Assembly: GCA_945910005.1 (NCBI GenBank)
Contig: OX246739.1
Coordinates: 9,274,292-9,338,291 of the forward strand
Length of the DNA: 64,000 nt
DNA from: Isoperla grammatica
Taxonomy: Eukaryota; Arthropoda; Insecta; Plecoptera; Perlodidae
Direction of reading: 5' to 3'
The notes below the pieces were generated by a model, which was given only the letters and a program-made list of their open reading frames with translations, was not told where the DNA came from and searched no databases. Numbering within the stretch: position 1 is the stretch's first letter; every line of letters begins with the position of its first letter. Below, in pieces: positions 1 through 12,819 of this stretch. Made by a program: the position numbers and the translations under genes.

Positions 1-524
1 TCGACTAGCTCCCACATACAACATACTTAAACTCGGTTCGGATTCTAGTTCTACATAAAACGCACTGCTGTGACCAGGGGGCAAAGGATTGATAATCAAT
101 TAAGGTAGAGAGTAGCTTCACAAGAGTAACCAAAATACATACTATTGTTACTATTTTTTGTTATTGTTAGATGTTTAAACGACGTACTCTTATTTGGGCT
201 ATAACGTCGTAAAATTAAATATTGTTTTGAATGTTCTTCTTATGAGTATGACTATGTAGAGTACGACGAAACATGCATAATATACCTTCGTCTTTTATTT
301 CATCTCGACGAAGTACACAAAGTGTCTCCTGTCCTTCTCTTGCATAAAGTGGTTTCCAGTTTACAAATTGACAACAAACATTCTTAATTCTAGAAGTACC
401 ATACTTTTATTGTAATCTGAGTGGAAACATTTGTACACGACAATTTTACATTGTACATAGGCTACATAACGACAGTCTATATTATATAAAATACAGAAGT
501 TAACACGATTTAATAATGTGTCTT
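1..524 (-). other. 3' flank / probable 3' UTR of the giant disordered-protein gene
   Basis: This AT-rich stretch lies directly downstream of the stop codon at 525-527. It has no open frame of note. A canonical AATAAA on the minus strand (TTTATT on plus, 294-299) is about 225 bases past the stop and is the best poly(A) signal candidate. Confidence 0.45.
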
Positions 525-3500
525 CTATTCACATTTGGTTGAAGAAGAAATTACCCCAACAATGACAAAGGTAACTAGAAAGTAAGCAATGGACATGATG
601 ATAACCTTCCTGTTCAAGTCCACGACTGCGTCGTCACGTGTGGCGAGCGCGTCGTGAGTCGTCGCCGCCGCGTCTAGCCTCGCCATGAGCGCGGCCAGCC
701 TCTCCGGGGTCGAGTAGCTCATGAGAACGTCCGTGTAGATAGCCAAGTCCCTCACAGAGTCTCCCTCCGCGTCGCTCACATGCGGCAGATCGCTCAGCAA
801 AAGTCCCGGCGAGCTGACACTCGCGCCCACATCGTCGTCAAGGTCCTCCAGTCGGTTACCCAGACCGGGATCACTCTCGGCCTTGGAGCCCCAGGACGTT
901 CCAACCGACGCGACGGTGCCGTGCGCATGTTGATGTTGAAAATCGGTATAGAGAATCTCGTCGGGGCTCAAAGTCGGCCAGTTGAAATCCTCATCGTCTG
1001 TCTGAACGTCCCGGTCGCTTCTCGCTGGTTCCTCAGCAGAAGCCGACGATCGCGTCGAAACGGCCGGCACAATCATCTCGACCTCGATCATCGACGGAGG
1101 ACGGGACGATAGACCTGTTACGTCGGGTACCTGTAACGGAGTCGACGGCACGCGAGACGCTGAACACATTCCGTGAGACATTGGTTCCGGCAACAGGGAT
1201 AGGGTGTCTAAAAACGAATCCAACGTTTCCGAGTCGTCGCTAGTATCGCGTTGTATCTTCTCGACACCGGGGATGGATACGCTAGAGAAATGTCTCAGCA
1301 GACTCTCCATGGACTGTGGCTGCTGGGCGGGGAGCTCGGACGTTTCCATGTCCTCGCTTCGAGACCCGGTCACCACGTGGGTGAGGGCGCTCAACAGGTT
1401 GCGCACAGTGCCCGGCGTGGTGATGTCCAATACGGGGATGACGACGCAGGAGGACGACTCTCCGAGAGACGAATCAGACGATTCCGACAACAACGTGGAG
1501 TGACACGGAAGCGAAGAGCGCATCTCTGAACAGGTGATGTGAAAGCTCGTACTCGCGGTGACTAACGGTGTCAACTTTGTTGCAGACGTTGGCGTCAAAA
1601 GGGTTTCGAGTATCAGATCGCACGTCGAGTGTGGTTCGCCGGTGTGTTCTGCCACGTTTTCACGGCTAATTGATTGCTCTTCATTGGTGTCTAACTGTCC
1701 TCCAGATTTACTTGTGGCCGTGTCCTTTGCCAAAAAATGTTTTCTACATGTTACACATTCATCTTGTTGTATTGCAGAGTCTGAAGATGCCTTTTTATTT
1801 TCCACTTGAACATTTTGATCGATGTCTCTAGTGTTAACTGCATTATCGCCCATTGTGGTTTTGTCAACATCCTTAGCGGTTAACGAGCAAACAGTGTTTG
1901 GATCCTCTATATTATTTTCGACGTAATCCATGACTTGAGGTTGTTCTGATATTGATCTGTTTTCATTACTCACACCTGGTTGAATCAATATGAGGTTACT
2001 GCTATTAAATGGGTGTTCACCCTCTGTGATATTGTCGGGAATATTCTCACCCGCATTCTGACCTTCAACAACACATTGGGTCTGAAATACGTCTGACTGC
2101 TCGGCACGACATGACGTCACACTTGAATGCTCCTCTCCAATCATTCGCTTAGTCTCAGATGAAGCCTGACTTACGGTCTGATAATCACTACTGTATCCCG
2201 TATAATCACCACTGTGGTCTGTTTCGGATGCTGTAACGTATACTGTTTCCGAACGTTGGTCCTCGTCAGACAGTAAGCCTCGATCACTTTCAATCGTAGA
2301 TATTTCCACGAGTTGATCATCCCGTAACGTGTTGCAAGTTTGAGAATCCTCTGCCACAATAACACAATCACTAATCGTGACACCAGTGTCGGCGTCAACT
2401 GCGAAAGCGTCCACTATACTGGAATAACTGGCTTCGCTATAGTTCGAGAACATTGACGGAGAACTAACGTAAGTGATCTCTTCGTCTGTGTCGCTGTCGT
2501 CGACAAACGTCGCGTACAGACCACACCAATCTACTACACCATGTTCTACTAATTTGGATTGTGTTTCGTCTACTTCAACCACTGTATCTTTTCCTGGACT
2601 ATTCGATTCTGCTTCACTTTCAGAGCTCATATATTGTTTTACAATGTCAAAGAAAACGTTTGAATCATAATTTTGTTCCAGCGCTATGGCGATCTCGTTC
2701 GGAGTAGAGTGTTTAGGGCGATACGTCTTCCCTCTTATCGAAGGATCAAGCTCGGCATAATCCATTGTGTTGTCCTCGGTCAACAAGTCCGAGCCGGCAG
2801 TCGTGGACGCGTAAGATGTTGATGGACTGCGATGCGCCTCACTCAAGTCCGGAACCTGGTTCGATATACCTTCTCCGACTGCAGTTACGCCACAATCTGC
2901 TGACGCTTTAGAAGTAGATGGTAAATTCCGTTCTTCAGATGAACGAACATTCTCAGTAATAATTGCAAATCTAGATGTTGTTGGATTAAGTTCAATGTTT
3001 ATAGGACGCTTCTCGTTTGTCGGTGGAGTACAGGCAACATTTCCTTGCACTTTACGGCTCTGACGTTCAGTTGCATTTGGCGCGGCATTTTCTTGTTCGC
3101 TATCTTCACTTTTAGAAGCTTCCAAACAACTATCACATAGATCTTCCTCGTCAATTGATTCACATGTCAAATTGTCTTGGCTGTCGGTTATTTCTAATAT
3201 GCTTACCTCGTTGCGTAATGGAGCTGCCACAGCGGTTTGTATAATTAAATCTTCTTGTTGGAAGTTTCCAATGCAATTTTGTGTGATTATATTCCACGTG
3301 TCCAAATCTATCTGGATGATATCCGTACCCTGGTTCACTTCCTGCATTGGTGTACCATCATCGAATATTGGTTCCGAGCAAACGATAATTTCTGGCCCGG
3401 TTGCTTGCTCTAGATTCTTATCGACTCCGCCGACATACACAATCCCACCAAACTCGACGGTATTCGAAGCGGTAGCCGAATAGTCTGATTTGTCCGAATA

Positions 3501-3861
3501 GTGGTAGTATTGACGATTGTTGATCTCTTCAATCTGAGATTCGTCCGATGGCGAGTTGTAATGAACACTCTCTTGGCTATCCGCGATATCTGATTCTCCG
3601 CTACTAGTGGTTGACTCTTGAGAGTTACCTTCAACCTTTTCGGGTGTTTCCTCATCCACCTCATCGTCGTCATCGTCATCGCTGTCGCTGTCGTCACTGC
3701 CGTCGTCATCGTCATCGTCATCGTCGTCGTTGTCGTCGTCGACGACATCGTCAGGGCAATACTTCATCATGCGCGCCATTTTCTTTTCTATTCTTTCCGC
3801 CATCGTCGCGGGTCGTTTTTTAGCGGGCACCTTCGTATTCGTTGTTTCAATGGGTGAGGTT
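525..3861 (-). CDS. Last coding exon of a giant acidic, disordered, tail-anchored protein
   Basis: This exon is open for 1111 codons and ends in a stop. The first in-exon ATG is about 20 codons in, but the frame is open up to an acceptor (CACCTATAG, exon base 1 at 3861) that leaves one base of a split codon. This matches the phase-2 donor of the exon at 7342-12122, so I read it as residues 1595-2705 of one protein. Seen: basic start (KKRP, ERIEKKMARMMK), a long Asp run at about 3660-3760, then a Ser/Thr/Asp/Glu-rich region with almost no predicted globular part. The end has one hydrophobic helix (IIMSIAYFLVTFVIVGVI, about 545-600) and only six or so residues after it, as in tail-anchored proteins. 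I recognise no family. It could be a separate gene starting at the internal ATG. Confidence 0.75.
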
Positions 3862-4013
3862 CTATAGGTGAGTAAAACAGAGTAATCAGCAATGGCAATC
3901 TTGTTTTTGACAAGAGTTGTCTCCTAAAGTATTATAATACAATGTGCGGTAGGTCAAGTAGGCAAGGGCGCACACCACATCCCATGTTTGATTATAAACC
4001 TCTTACATTAGAT

Positions 4014-4610
4014 CAGTGGCGTGCAGACTATGGTTTTACGGCGCGACCTGCGCCGGTGGAAAATTTCAGGGGGTGTACCCACTTCTTGGGGTGCTTACAC
4101 CCCCTAGAGCGGTATGGGTTAGTCTAAAAAATTAACAACATAGTATATCTCACACTCAATAACATCACGTAATAATGTTGTATAGAACCAAGAACTGGCA
4201 GTGTAATGTAATCGGAACTAGTATCTACAGTGTCAAATATGTTCAATTTATTTATTTCCATCACTAAGAAAACCCTGTGTGAGGCGTTAAAAACGAGCTG
4301 TACTCAAAAGTTTTCAAAACTACCGCCATTGTTTTCGCCAGTTTTATTATTTACTACCCTACCCCTTACAACATATACAAAACATTGTAACTCCTTTAGT
4401 AATTTCCTCTTTGAGCATTAAAATTCACAAAATAACTTTGATTACGTGAAAAAATTTTGCGCCTTCGGCGATAAGGCCTCCGGCGGCTGGGGCTACGCCC
4501 CAGACCCCTAACAACTCGCGCTTCGCGCTCGTCACACGCGGATGGGTCGGTGTACCCCTAAATGTTCTATGCACTCGCGCCGGTCCTGTTCGTACCTCTG
4601 CACGTCACTG
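4014..4610. mobile_element. Non-autonomous hAT-type DNA transposon with perfect 8-bp TSD
   Basis: The ends are imperfect inverted repeats starting CAGTGGCGTGCAGA and, read inward from the right, CAGTGACGTGCAGA. The 8-bp direct repeat CATTAGAT flanks both sides (4006-4013 and 4611-4618), the target-site length expected of hAT. The 597-bp body has no transposase frame. Near its right side is a GC-rich block of small palindromes (about 4455-4550). Confidence 0.88.
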
Positions 4611-5194
4611 CATTAGATAGACTTGTGAATGTGAGCCTCGATGTCGCACAAATGTCCAATTCCTAAAAAGTTTTAGCAAAGGAACTCGTGGCAAGACCTC
4701 ACGCATTCATAAATCAAATTTACTACTATATCTCTAATTTAACTTACAACAGTTTAGTATTGTGAGAATTGTAAATATAAACACAATAAAATTGCTCTGT
4801 AAGAACGACCGCGAAGTTAAGACAGTTTTTTAATCTAGTAGGTAGTAAAGGTAATAAACCGATAATGTAACGAAGTACTTCTTTTGCACTTTGCTAGTTT
4901 AAATTTTTTTTTTCCTTCTTGTGCCAAGATGGCTTTTTCAGCCATTCTTTTCTAAGGTAAGGTACACCGTAAACAGTTTGAATACATAAATAAGCCATGG
5001 TTTAGTTCAGTTGCAGAGCAAACCTTTTGACGAATGAGATATTCCAAGTTTAGGCTGTTCTAGACACTTTTTTCGTTTTTTGAAATATCCACATAAAGGA
5101 ACTTGTAAATAGGGAACCTTAAAATAGATTGAAATTGATATTGGATTCTATTTATTCACACAGATGTATACATGGTAAGGATATATATATATAT

Positions 5195-5323
5195 ATGAGC
5201 ATGTCGTCTTTGCGGTATCAAGCTCTCTCGGATGAGTGTTTGGTTCTGAAAAGGACCGGTTTACTCTTTCAGAACCAAACACTCATCCGAGAGGGCTTGA
5301 TACCGCAAAGACGACATGCTCAT
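5195..5323. mobile_element. Near-perfect 57-bp-arm hairpin element inside a (TA)n tract
   Basis: Arms 5195-5251 and 5267-5323 are reverse complements with one mismatch, separated by 15 bases. TA dinucleotide runs lie on both sides (5181-5196 and about 5354-5376), as expected for a fold-back or MITE insertion at TA sites. Transcribed, it would form a very stable hairpin. No coding potential. Confidence 0.8.
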
Positions 5324-6061
5324 CACCTGGTAGCCCTTAAAATCTACGAATCAATATATATATATATATATATATGCAGAGGTTTTGTTGCGGGTTAGCC
5401 CTTGAATTGAGCTCGAACCGTATAGTAGCGTTGTGGTCCGTATTTCCCAACAAGTAATTATTTGTTGGTCTACGGGCATCGCCGCAAAAATTAAGTCAAG
5501 GTATAAATAAACTTATGTTTTAACGAATGGCGAGTTCAAGTGGGTAATAAATTAAATCCACGGATCTTAGCGATACCTGAGAGCCAAAATAACCAATCTT
5601 AATTATTTATGTTTATTAATCTTAATTATTTTGTATTGTTATTTATGATTACATTATTATTAATTGTTTGCATAGCCTAGTTTTATTTAAGGCCCTCCTT
5701 TGTTAATCAGTTTTTATAACTGAATAGGATAGACATTAAATAAATAAATATGTGTGGTTATACCTGTTATGAATGTAATGAATGCCTGTGTATGAATACT
5801 GGAAGGCAATGCACACATCGTAACAGCTATAATACGATTTACATACAGTTATTACTATACTCACTGTGGTTTTTTGCAGTCAACCATACTTATTCTTTTG
5901 TTCAATCGTTCAAGGTAGGGTTTCCCGAGAATCTTCTGATGTTCGAATTTAGTTGCCTCCAAATACCTTAGGATGGGGACACACAAAATGAACGTATAAA
6001 TTACAAATTCGGGTGTTATTTTCATTGGAAAACTAGCGACAATGACACACACAGAAAGATA

Positions 6062-6236
6062 AATTTTGTAGATGGAATTTTTTTTACATTTTAACCTTAT
6101 TATTTTTGCAAAAGCAGTACACATTTTTTTTTGAGAAAAATAAGGATATATTTTGTAGATGGAATTTTTTTTTATCATTTTAACCTTATTATTATTGCAA
6201 AAGAAGAACACATTTTTTTTAAGAAAAATAAGGAAA
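6062..6236. repeat. Two-copy tandem duplication, period 87 bp
   Basis: The block beginning ATTTTGTAGATGGAATTTTT occurs at 6063 and again at 6150, with the rest of the unit (including TTTTAACCTTATTATT) repeated at high identity. AT-rich and non-coding. Confidence 0.75.
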
Positions 6237-7035
6237 CAAAATTATATGTTCTGACCAAACGGACAGAGTATCTCAAAATCTACGGCAGGAAAATGGAGTT
6301 TTCAGTTTTCACCGTATTAACATTGACTTTGTTAGTAGTTGTTAATGTACGTAACATAATGTAACCCAAAGTATACAAGTAAATATACTAACCGTTTGTT
6401 TGGTTGTGCCAGGCGATTCACACGGCTCGGACTATAATATGAGTGAGCGCTTTTCACGCTCCCACTGTCAGATGTTCTGTTACAGATGTCCTTTCGTGTG
6501 CTGAAACAACACCTTGAATAGTTAGACCCGGTTCTCACTTTTATTTCCGTTGTAAGTAAACTATATTGAAAATCATATACAAAAAAAAAATACTACTAAA
6601 CTACAGTCCCAACTTAACCAGTCGCATACACTTCAGGGCCTTATGTACCGGGCCTTTTATGCACCCTGTTTTAAGGAAACTCAACTGATTCCTGGCGTTC
6701 ATTCTCACATTCGTACAGGCAGACCTCAGCGCCATTATTGACGCGTGCTGTGTTTAGAATTTACACTTACGGTGGTATGTTATCGTTAATGGTCCTTTTA
6801 AAAGTATAGAAACTAATGAAGTTTGTATTGCTCTTAGCTATTTTATAAGCGTGAACTAGTTACGTTGAAACTATTCTGTAACAACGTGTGTGTAGACTCA
6901 GGTATGCCGCATAAATTATGCCTCTTAAATTCTAATTCACCCACCACCTTGTTTTATATTTATTTATGAATTGGCCCCGTATAGCATTTTATGCCATTTA
7001 ACAGTGACCAGTATAACAACGGATGATTAACAACG

Positions 7036-7140
7036 ATGCATGATGATGAAGAAGGGAGGAGGGAAAACCCGGTACCGGCAAGAAGCCTACTCCTGTCGAA
7101 AAGTACCAAGGGGACCATCAGATTTACGTCCAATCCGAAA
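7036..7140 (+). repeat. Dispersed repeat (GGTACCGGCA family), copy 1
   Basis: It shares GGTACCGGCA, an AGCCTACTC block, TCGAAAA and TACCAAGGGG with the segment at 27560-27650, both following ATGATGATGA-like bases. Probably part of an old transposable element; the class is not determined. Confidence 0.5.
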
Positions 7141-7341
7141 GGACGGTGTAACTTTGACTAAGTCATATAGGTTCCTCCACTAACCTGGACTGCCGAGCAG
7201 TTGACGAGAAGAACAAAGCTGTTACACAAGCTTTCGAACCCTCAAATCTGCTCTAACCAACGGTAACTAGTGTCAAATATAAAGGTAATTCTTTAAAAAC
7301 TAATTTTTATCGTCGCAAAATTGTACTGCATGACTACTTAC

Positions 7342-10300
7342 CTGTCGACGGTTTTATTGAGCCAAGATTCCTGATGTCGATTCGATTGAAGTGACGACGT
7401 CTCCCTAGGCTTAGTTTGTCCCGCCGAGAGATGGCTGGAGCTCTTGTTGGAGTGTATCGATGGCGGTGAACGACCAGCTGGAGACCTAAGCGGTGACGTC
7501 GATATCGATTGCGAGCGTTGCAGCTTAGAAGGTTGAGAGCGTGAACTGCTCGACGTACCACCCGAGCGCGTGGAGTTGGTCGAGGTGCGGTTAGTGCCGC
7601 TAGTCGAGGAAGATGATAGGGGTGGAGGACGTTTCGTAGATGAGGATGCAGACTGACGTTGGTTAGATTGAGGTGTGGGCGTTGAATTCTGCCGGTTAGT
7701 GCCGCTATTTGAGGAAGGGGTGCGTGGTGGAGGACGTTTTGTAGATAAGGGTGCAGATTGACGTTGGATAGATTGAGGCGTGGGCGTTGGATTTGGTCGT
7801 TTTTTGATGGGAGCACGCGCGGTTGTAGTTATAGTAGTATCCCCACGTGTTTCGACTGTAGTTTCAGGTTCACTAACAACAGGTTCCGTTATTGTGTGTG
7901 AGCTCTTTGATAACTTCGGTTGCGATGGCAGTGGTGTTATTACAGGTAATGGTACCTTTGAACGAGTACGAGTACGAGTAGAATGCTTATCTTTTATGTC
8001 GTGTCTCAGGCTAGACATGAGTGCTTGAAGATCTTCCAAAGCAGCAATGGCGTGATGTGCTTTGACAACACCCGAAGGAATGGTATTACTATTGGGAGGG
8101 CAACCGTCGAAGGAATGCACATCCGGAGTAGACTTCAAAATGTCTATCAACGTGTTGAGATTATCCTCGTGCGTGACAATTGGTGTGCGTGATGCTGACG
8201 CGACAGGTTTATGATCGGCAGGCTTTTCTTCAGATGTGGTGGAACCTAGAACCGATTCGTCGCATGAAGTAGACGACGAGAAGGAATCCCAGCTTCGGTT
8301 CGAGTTGACGGAAACTTCCGTTTCAGGATCATCTTTACATACTGATTGATTTGCTTGAATACTCAATTTTCTAATTAGCTTATTTTTAATCGTTTTAAGA
8401 ACGCGACTCCCCGTTTCGACAATTTCCATCTGCGTGTCCTCGGGTGCTGATCTAGATCTGGGCGGTATGTCGGTGCTGGAGTCCCAACAAACTCTCCGGT
8501 CGCTCCTTGCATGAATGGTACAATCTAATGACTTAACTAACTTGTCAATGGCTGTGTTTATACTACTGGAATGTGTGTCCGACCCATCTACGGAACTGCC
8601 TATTGTTCCTATTATTTCCTTTGCTGCATCTTTACATATCTCATCGATCTTTTTTTCAAGACGTGAGCTACGCTTTGAAGAAAAACTCTCCTTGACAGCA
8701 AAATCGACTGTGTCCGACAATGTGTCCAAGATCAATTGGCTGGCAGAACGTTCAAGGCAAGGACTCGAATGCGTCGATACAAAGTCAGAGCTCGTCGAGT
8801 CCGTTTGATGATCCGGTTCAAGGCCGTGGTTGGATCGTATCGAGCGAGAGCTCTGTCTTCGACTTCGGTTGGACGGAGAAGCACTTTGCACGCGACGAGG
8901 CACTTTTTTGGCGCTTTTTGTTTCCCTCGAAAGTGGAGTTGATTTCTTTCGATTCGGTGATACGCTTTGTTTGCGCCGTTTTTTGGAATGTTTACGACTA
9001 AAGTGGCCGTGGTGCCTATTAAAATTAACCCAATCTTGTATTTCTTCTTGCGTTAATTGTCTTCTTGAGCGTTCAGAACTTCTTTTAGATTCCGCAAGAA
9101 TTCTGAAACTATGATTATCATGGCACACATGTTTCTTACTTTTATTAACCGAAAGATTTCTCTTGTGTGAAGATGACAATAAAACGTTTTTAGAATTATG
9201 ATTTGTGAACTTATTGCCTTGTGTGTTGGTTTTCCTTTGACTTTTACTTCTAGGCATTTTGTTTCTATCTGAATCCCGACGAGCAAACTGAGCTGAATAG
9301 TTATTTTGGGGAGTTGCCACGAGATTCGCAGGTCGCCTTGAGTGTCGCTTTGGAGTACCTGGGCGCGACTCTGATGGTTTCCGTCTACTTGAATGACTTG
9401 GTTTCTGTGTATTCCTAAATAGAATTTTAGCAGTATCATGACCAGATTTTCTCTGTTGCATTTCAGGATCATTAGCCTTTGCGTTCAACCCAGAATCTGG
9501 CTTTATTAATTTTTCACTGCCACCTTTGACATTTGGGTGTTTATTTTCCGTCATACTTAATAGCTTAGAGAGGAGCGGTAACTTGTCACCTACATTTGTG
9601 TCAACAGCCAATCTTTGTACTGTTGCACTTTCCTCACCACGCGTGTTATTACCTGAAATGCACGACTTGAGAATACTGATTGTTTCACAAATACTTGTCA
9701 GATTTTTTCCTAAGGTTTTATTGGTTAACTGAGCTTCTTTTACGAGTTTCGTTGGCTTCAAATCGGCTGCGGGTCTTGGCTTGAAGAAACCCTTAGTTTC
9801 TTTTGATTGCAAGGTTAACGTGTTACTTTTTCTCTTCTGTACATTTCTAGGTTGAACATGTGGCTGCCGCATTGGCGGAGTTGATGGAGTTATGTGTTTA
9901 TTAACTGTACGCAAATAACTTGTACCTTGGGGATCCTTGGACTTTATTCGAAGTTCGCGAACACCAACTGGTGCGTTTTGCAATTTATCAACAGCTTGAG
10001 AGTCTGAAAAGTTAGTTTCTCTTCTCGGACTTGTAGGCCTATCTCTGATTTCTCGTGCTTGTAATCCCGTCGTTGTCAATGGACTTTTCTGCTTATTTGG
10101 AGAATGGCTTCGGTTAGGATTTGTTGCACTTATTTTAGAAGCTACATCCTTTTCAGGGCACAACGTGTTCCGATTCCGACTTTTTGCTCTTTTGTTCACT
10201 GGTATTGCATTACTGTTACATGCCGTGTTAGGCACTAGTAACTTTTTGGGAGAACTTACTTGTGTATTGACCTTTTGAAGATCTGCTAGTGAACCTTTGT

Positions 10301-12122
10301 TAACTGTGGATTGTTTCTTTGGCGATGTATTCTCTGGCGTTCGTAACTCACTTGTATCCCATTGCTTTTTGGTTTTTGTGGCTTCTTTTGATTTCTTTGT
10401 TCTGTGCCAACCGGGGAGATCCTCCAGTGCAGCATCCATAATATTAGGGCAAGGAGGTTTCGCGTGGTTGTTTTGCAGGACGCTATGAGCCATCTTATTT
10501 CCATCGTCGACAAATGAAATCAAGTCAACCGATTTGCATATTTCATATTCGGAGTCCGAAGAAGGTTGGTTTTCTTTTTCAGATCTCGTATTCGACGGTT
10601 TGTGTGTTTTGTCTCTTACGGGAATAATGTCGTTCTCGTAAGTAACAGCGGGAGAGGGTTGCTTTGCTAGCGCACTGGTACTACTATCCGTATCCAACGA
10701 ACTGCTGCTAAGTCTTACAGGGGACATAAGAGTTTCGGTAGAGCTAAACATTGAACTAATTGATCTGGGACCACTCAAAAGCGGCGTGATGTTCAAATTA
10801 TCCCCTTCTGTATTACTTTCTTTCGCTACTTGCCTTATTTGATTAGATGTAGTTGAAATCAAGTTTGTTAGCTCTTCCAACATGTTTGTAGTCGCACTAA
10901 TGACTTCTTCCGGTTCACAACTCGTAGACCTACTGAGAAGATCGCATTTCTTTTTTGAATTTTCTAAAACAACTGTTGAATTGAATGCAATGCTTTGCAC
11001 TACAGCATCATTAATTGAACTTAATTTTGAAAGTAATTCTGTTGCTCGTCGTTGCTTTTCCCTTACCATTTCTATATGCTTCTCTGCATCCTTTCTTCTG
11101 GTTTTGATATGTTGATGCGAAGCTCCTCGTTCACTGGAAACATCCATGTTCATCTCATCTTGTTGGGAGGTCGAGTTATCGCGGTCGTTATCCATTTGAG
11201 ATTGAGCTTTAATCGATCGTAGCTCTTGTAAAGCAGAATTAACCAAGTCCTTACACATGGCAGCATTCCCTCCTGAAAGTAGCGAATGTGATTGCACATG
11301 ATAGTTGTGTATGTCGACCACAGATAGTTTTGGCATGACTGAAATCGCATTGTCATCTTCAGCGTTGTTACGGCATGACGAGTCAACATAGCTATCAGTG
11401 GTACACGATTTGTTTGGTTGGCCGTCAGTAGACAAAATATTTGATACGAGTTTTTGGTCTGGTGCCTTTACGTCATATTGGTTGCATTTATTACTGGAAA
11501 GTTTGTTTTGTTCGTTTAAAAGCAATTTACTCTCCGCGTACAGGCCATCGTTTTCATCCTCTGGCGTCCACGCTTCTTTTTGATATAACATGTGTACGCC
11601 GCTCCTCAAGCTTCGTTGTCTCTTCGGTCTAAAGATTTTGCCACCATTGGTTGGGCTTCTTTTGGTGGTAGTCGATAATTTACATGATTTTGTATTTGTG
11701 GCCTCGATTTTCGGCTCCGATGCAATGTGTACATTTCCACCCGGTCTTTCTTGGCAATGAAGATCATGTTCGACAATTGTTTCCAGAGGAGGCTGAAAGC
11801 GCAGCTTCTTCCGCGAACTATCGGCCAAAGAGAGAGCTAGAGCGGGCGGGATATCTTCCTCTTCGTCATCGTCGTATTCAAAGTTCGACCTATCGACTTG
11901 GTCGTCAACCGGGAACAGACATTGACCTGATGGATCTCTCGGACATGTGTCGTCCTCATGGTGTACACTTTTCGCAACACGTGGCGCCTTGAAATTAGCC
12001 TGCAGTGTATTCACGTAATAATCGAACAGGGTCTGGGACTCCTCGCATGATATGTTAGCTTTTTGCTGTTTGTTTATTATCTCAGATAATGAAGAACCGG
12101 TTCTAGTTATGTCATCGCCCAT
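7342..12122 (-). CDS. First large coding exon of the giant disordered protein (residues 1-1594)
   Basis: The start is the ATG at 12122-12120: A at -3 and G at +4, and an in-frame TGA lies three codons upstream. The frame stays open for 1593 codons to a strong donor (GACAG/GTAAGTAG, phase 2) at 7342; read through, it stops at once inside the intron. Seen: an acidic patch (DDDEEED) near residue 90, a charged probably helical stretch (EMVREKQRRATELLSKL) near 345, and a strongly basic Arg/Ser/Lys region near 990-1110 with an LTQEEIQDWVNF motif. A Ser/Thr/Pro-rich end has two ~36-residue repeats (TPTPQS..QRQSA..STKRPPP) at about 7620-7800. No catalytic domain and no known family recognised. It joins in phase to the exon at 525-3861, giving 2705 aa. 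Its size suggests a scaffold, which is inference only. Confidence 0.8.
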
Positions 12123-12819
12123 AATCAATCACAAACTAAAACAAACAATAATAACACACTGCAGCCGTGTGGAACACAGCTCACGTATATTTATGATAAC
12201 AATGAATCTCGTGTGAACGAGAGAATATCTCGTCATACCAATATGCGTTTTACCGTTAGCAACTTGTATTAATTAACCCATTTTGTGTAAACACAAAAAA
12301 AATTTGAAGTTGCGTTTGAGTACATGGATGTATTATTTTAGCTTATTATAGAAGCCGCCCATCAGTTATAATAATAATTAAGTTGTTGGGTAAGCTATAT
12401 TGTTCTCATGTATGAGTTTGGTTAGGTGTTTTTAACCTTTGCTGTCTTTTTTATGATTCTGAACTCTCATGTTTGACTTCAGATAATTTACAAAGGTTCA
12501 CGGAGTATAAAACGTAAAAATGATAGAAATATCTAATATGGTACAAAAATAAAATAAAATAGCTTAATGAAATGATACCAAATCAATATTTTTGTATGGT
12601 ATGTAGGTGCATAGCAAAACAGAAATTAAGCTTTGCACAAAAGAAAGATGTATCAACTCAATTGATTCTGCTTCGGCTAAATTATCGTATTTACATTCAA
12701 CGATAACCAGTTTTCATGAACAACACGACTGTCAAGAAAGTATATATTAACTGTTTAGCATCAATTTTGAAGAAGAAAAAGAAGAAGAAAAAAAAGAAGA
12801 AGAAGGAGATTAAAAAGGC
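12123..12819. other. Gap upstream of the giant gene: 5' UTR/promoter plus 3' flank of the next gene
   Basis: About 700 bases with no open frame of note. It must hold the 5' UTR or promoter of the giant gene and the 3' end of the small gene ending at 12820. A purine-only run (GAAGAA-type, about 12770-12812) lies just beyond that stop. I see no clear TATA or initiator. Confidence 0.4.

Larger units (their letters stand above)
3862..7341 (-). other. Intron (about 3.5 kb) between the two giant exons
   Basis: It is bounded by donor CAG/GTAAGTAG (GT at 7341-7340) and acceptor CTATAG/A (AG at 3863-3862), with a pyrimidine-rich tract before the AG. It carries a hAT element (4014-4610), a hairpin element (5195-5323), an 87-bp duplication (6062-6236) and a dispersed repeat (7036-7140). 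I see no coding exon inside it on the minus strand. Confidence 0.55.

Noticed and set aside
3942..4127. Short plus-strand frame starting MCGRSSRQG
   Set aside because: It runs into the hAT element across its left end, so it is not a conserved coding unit.
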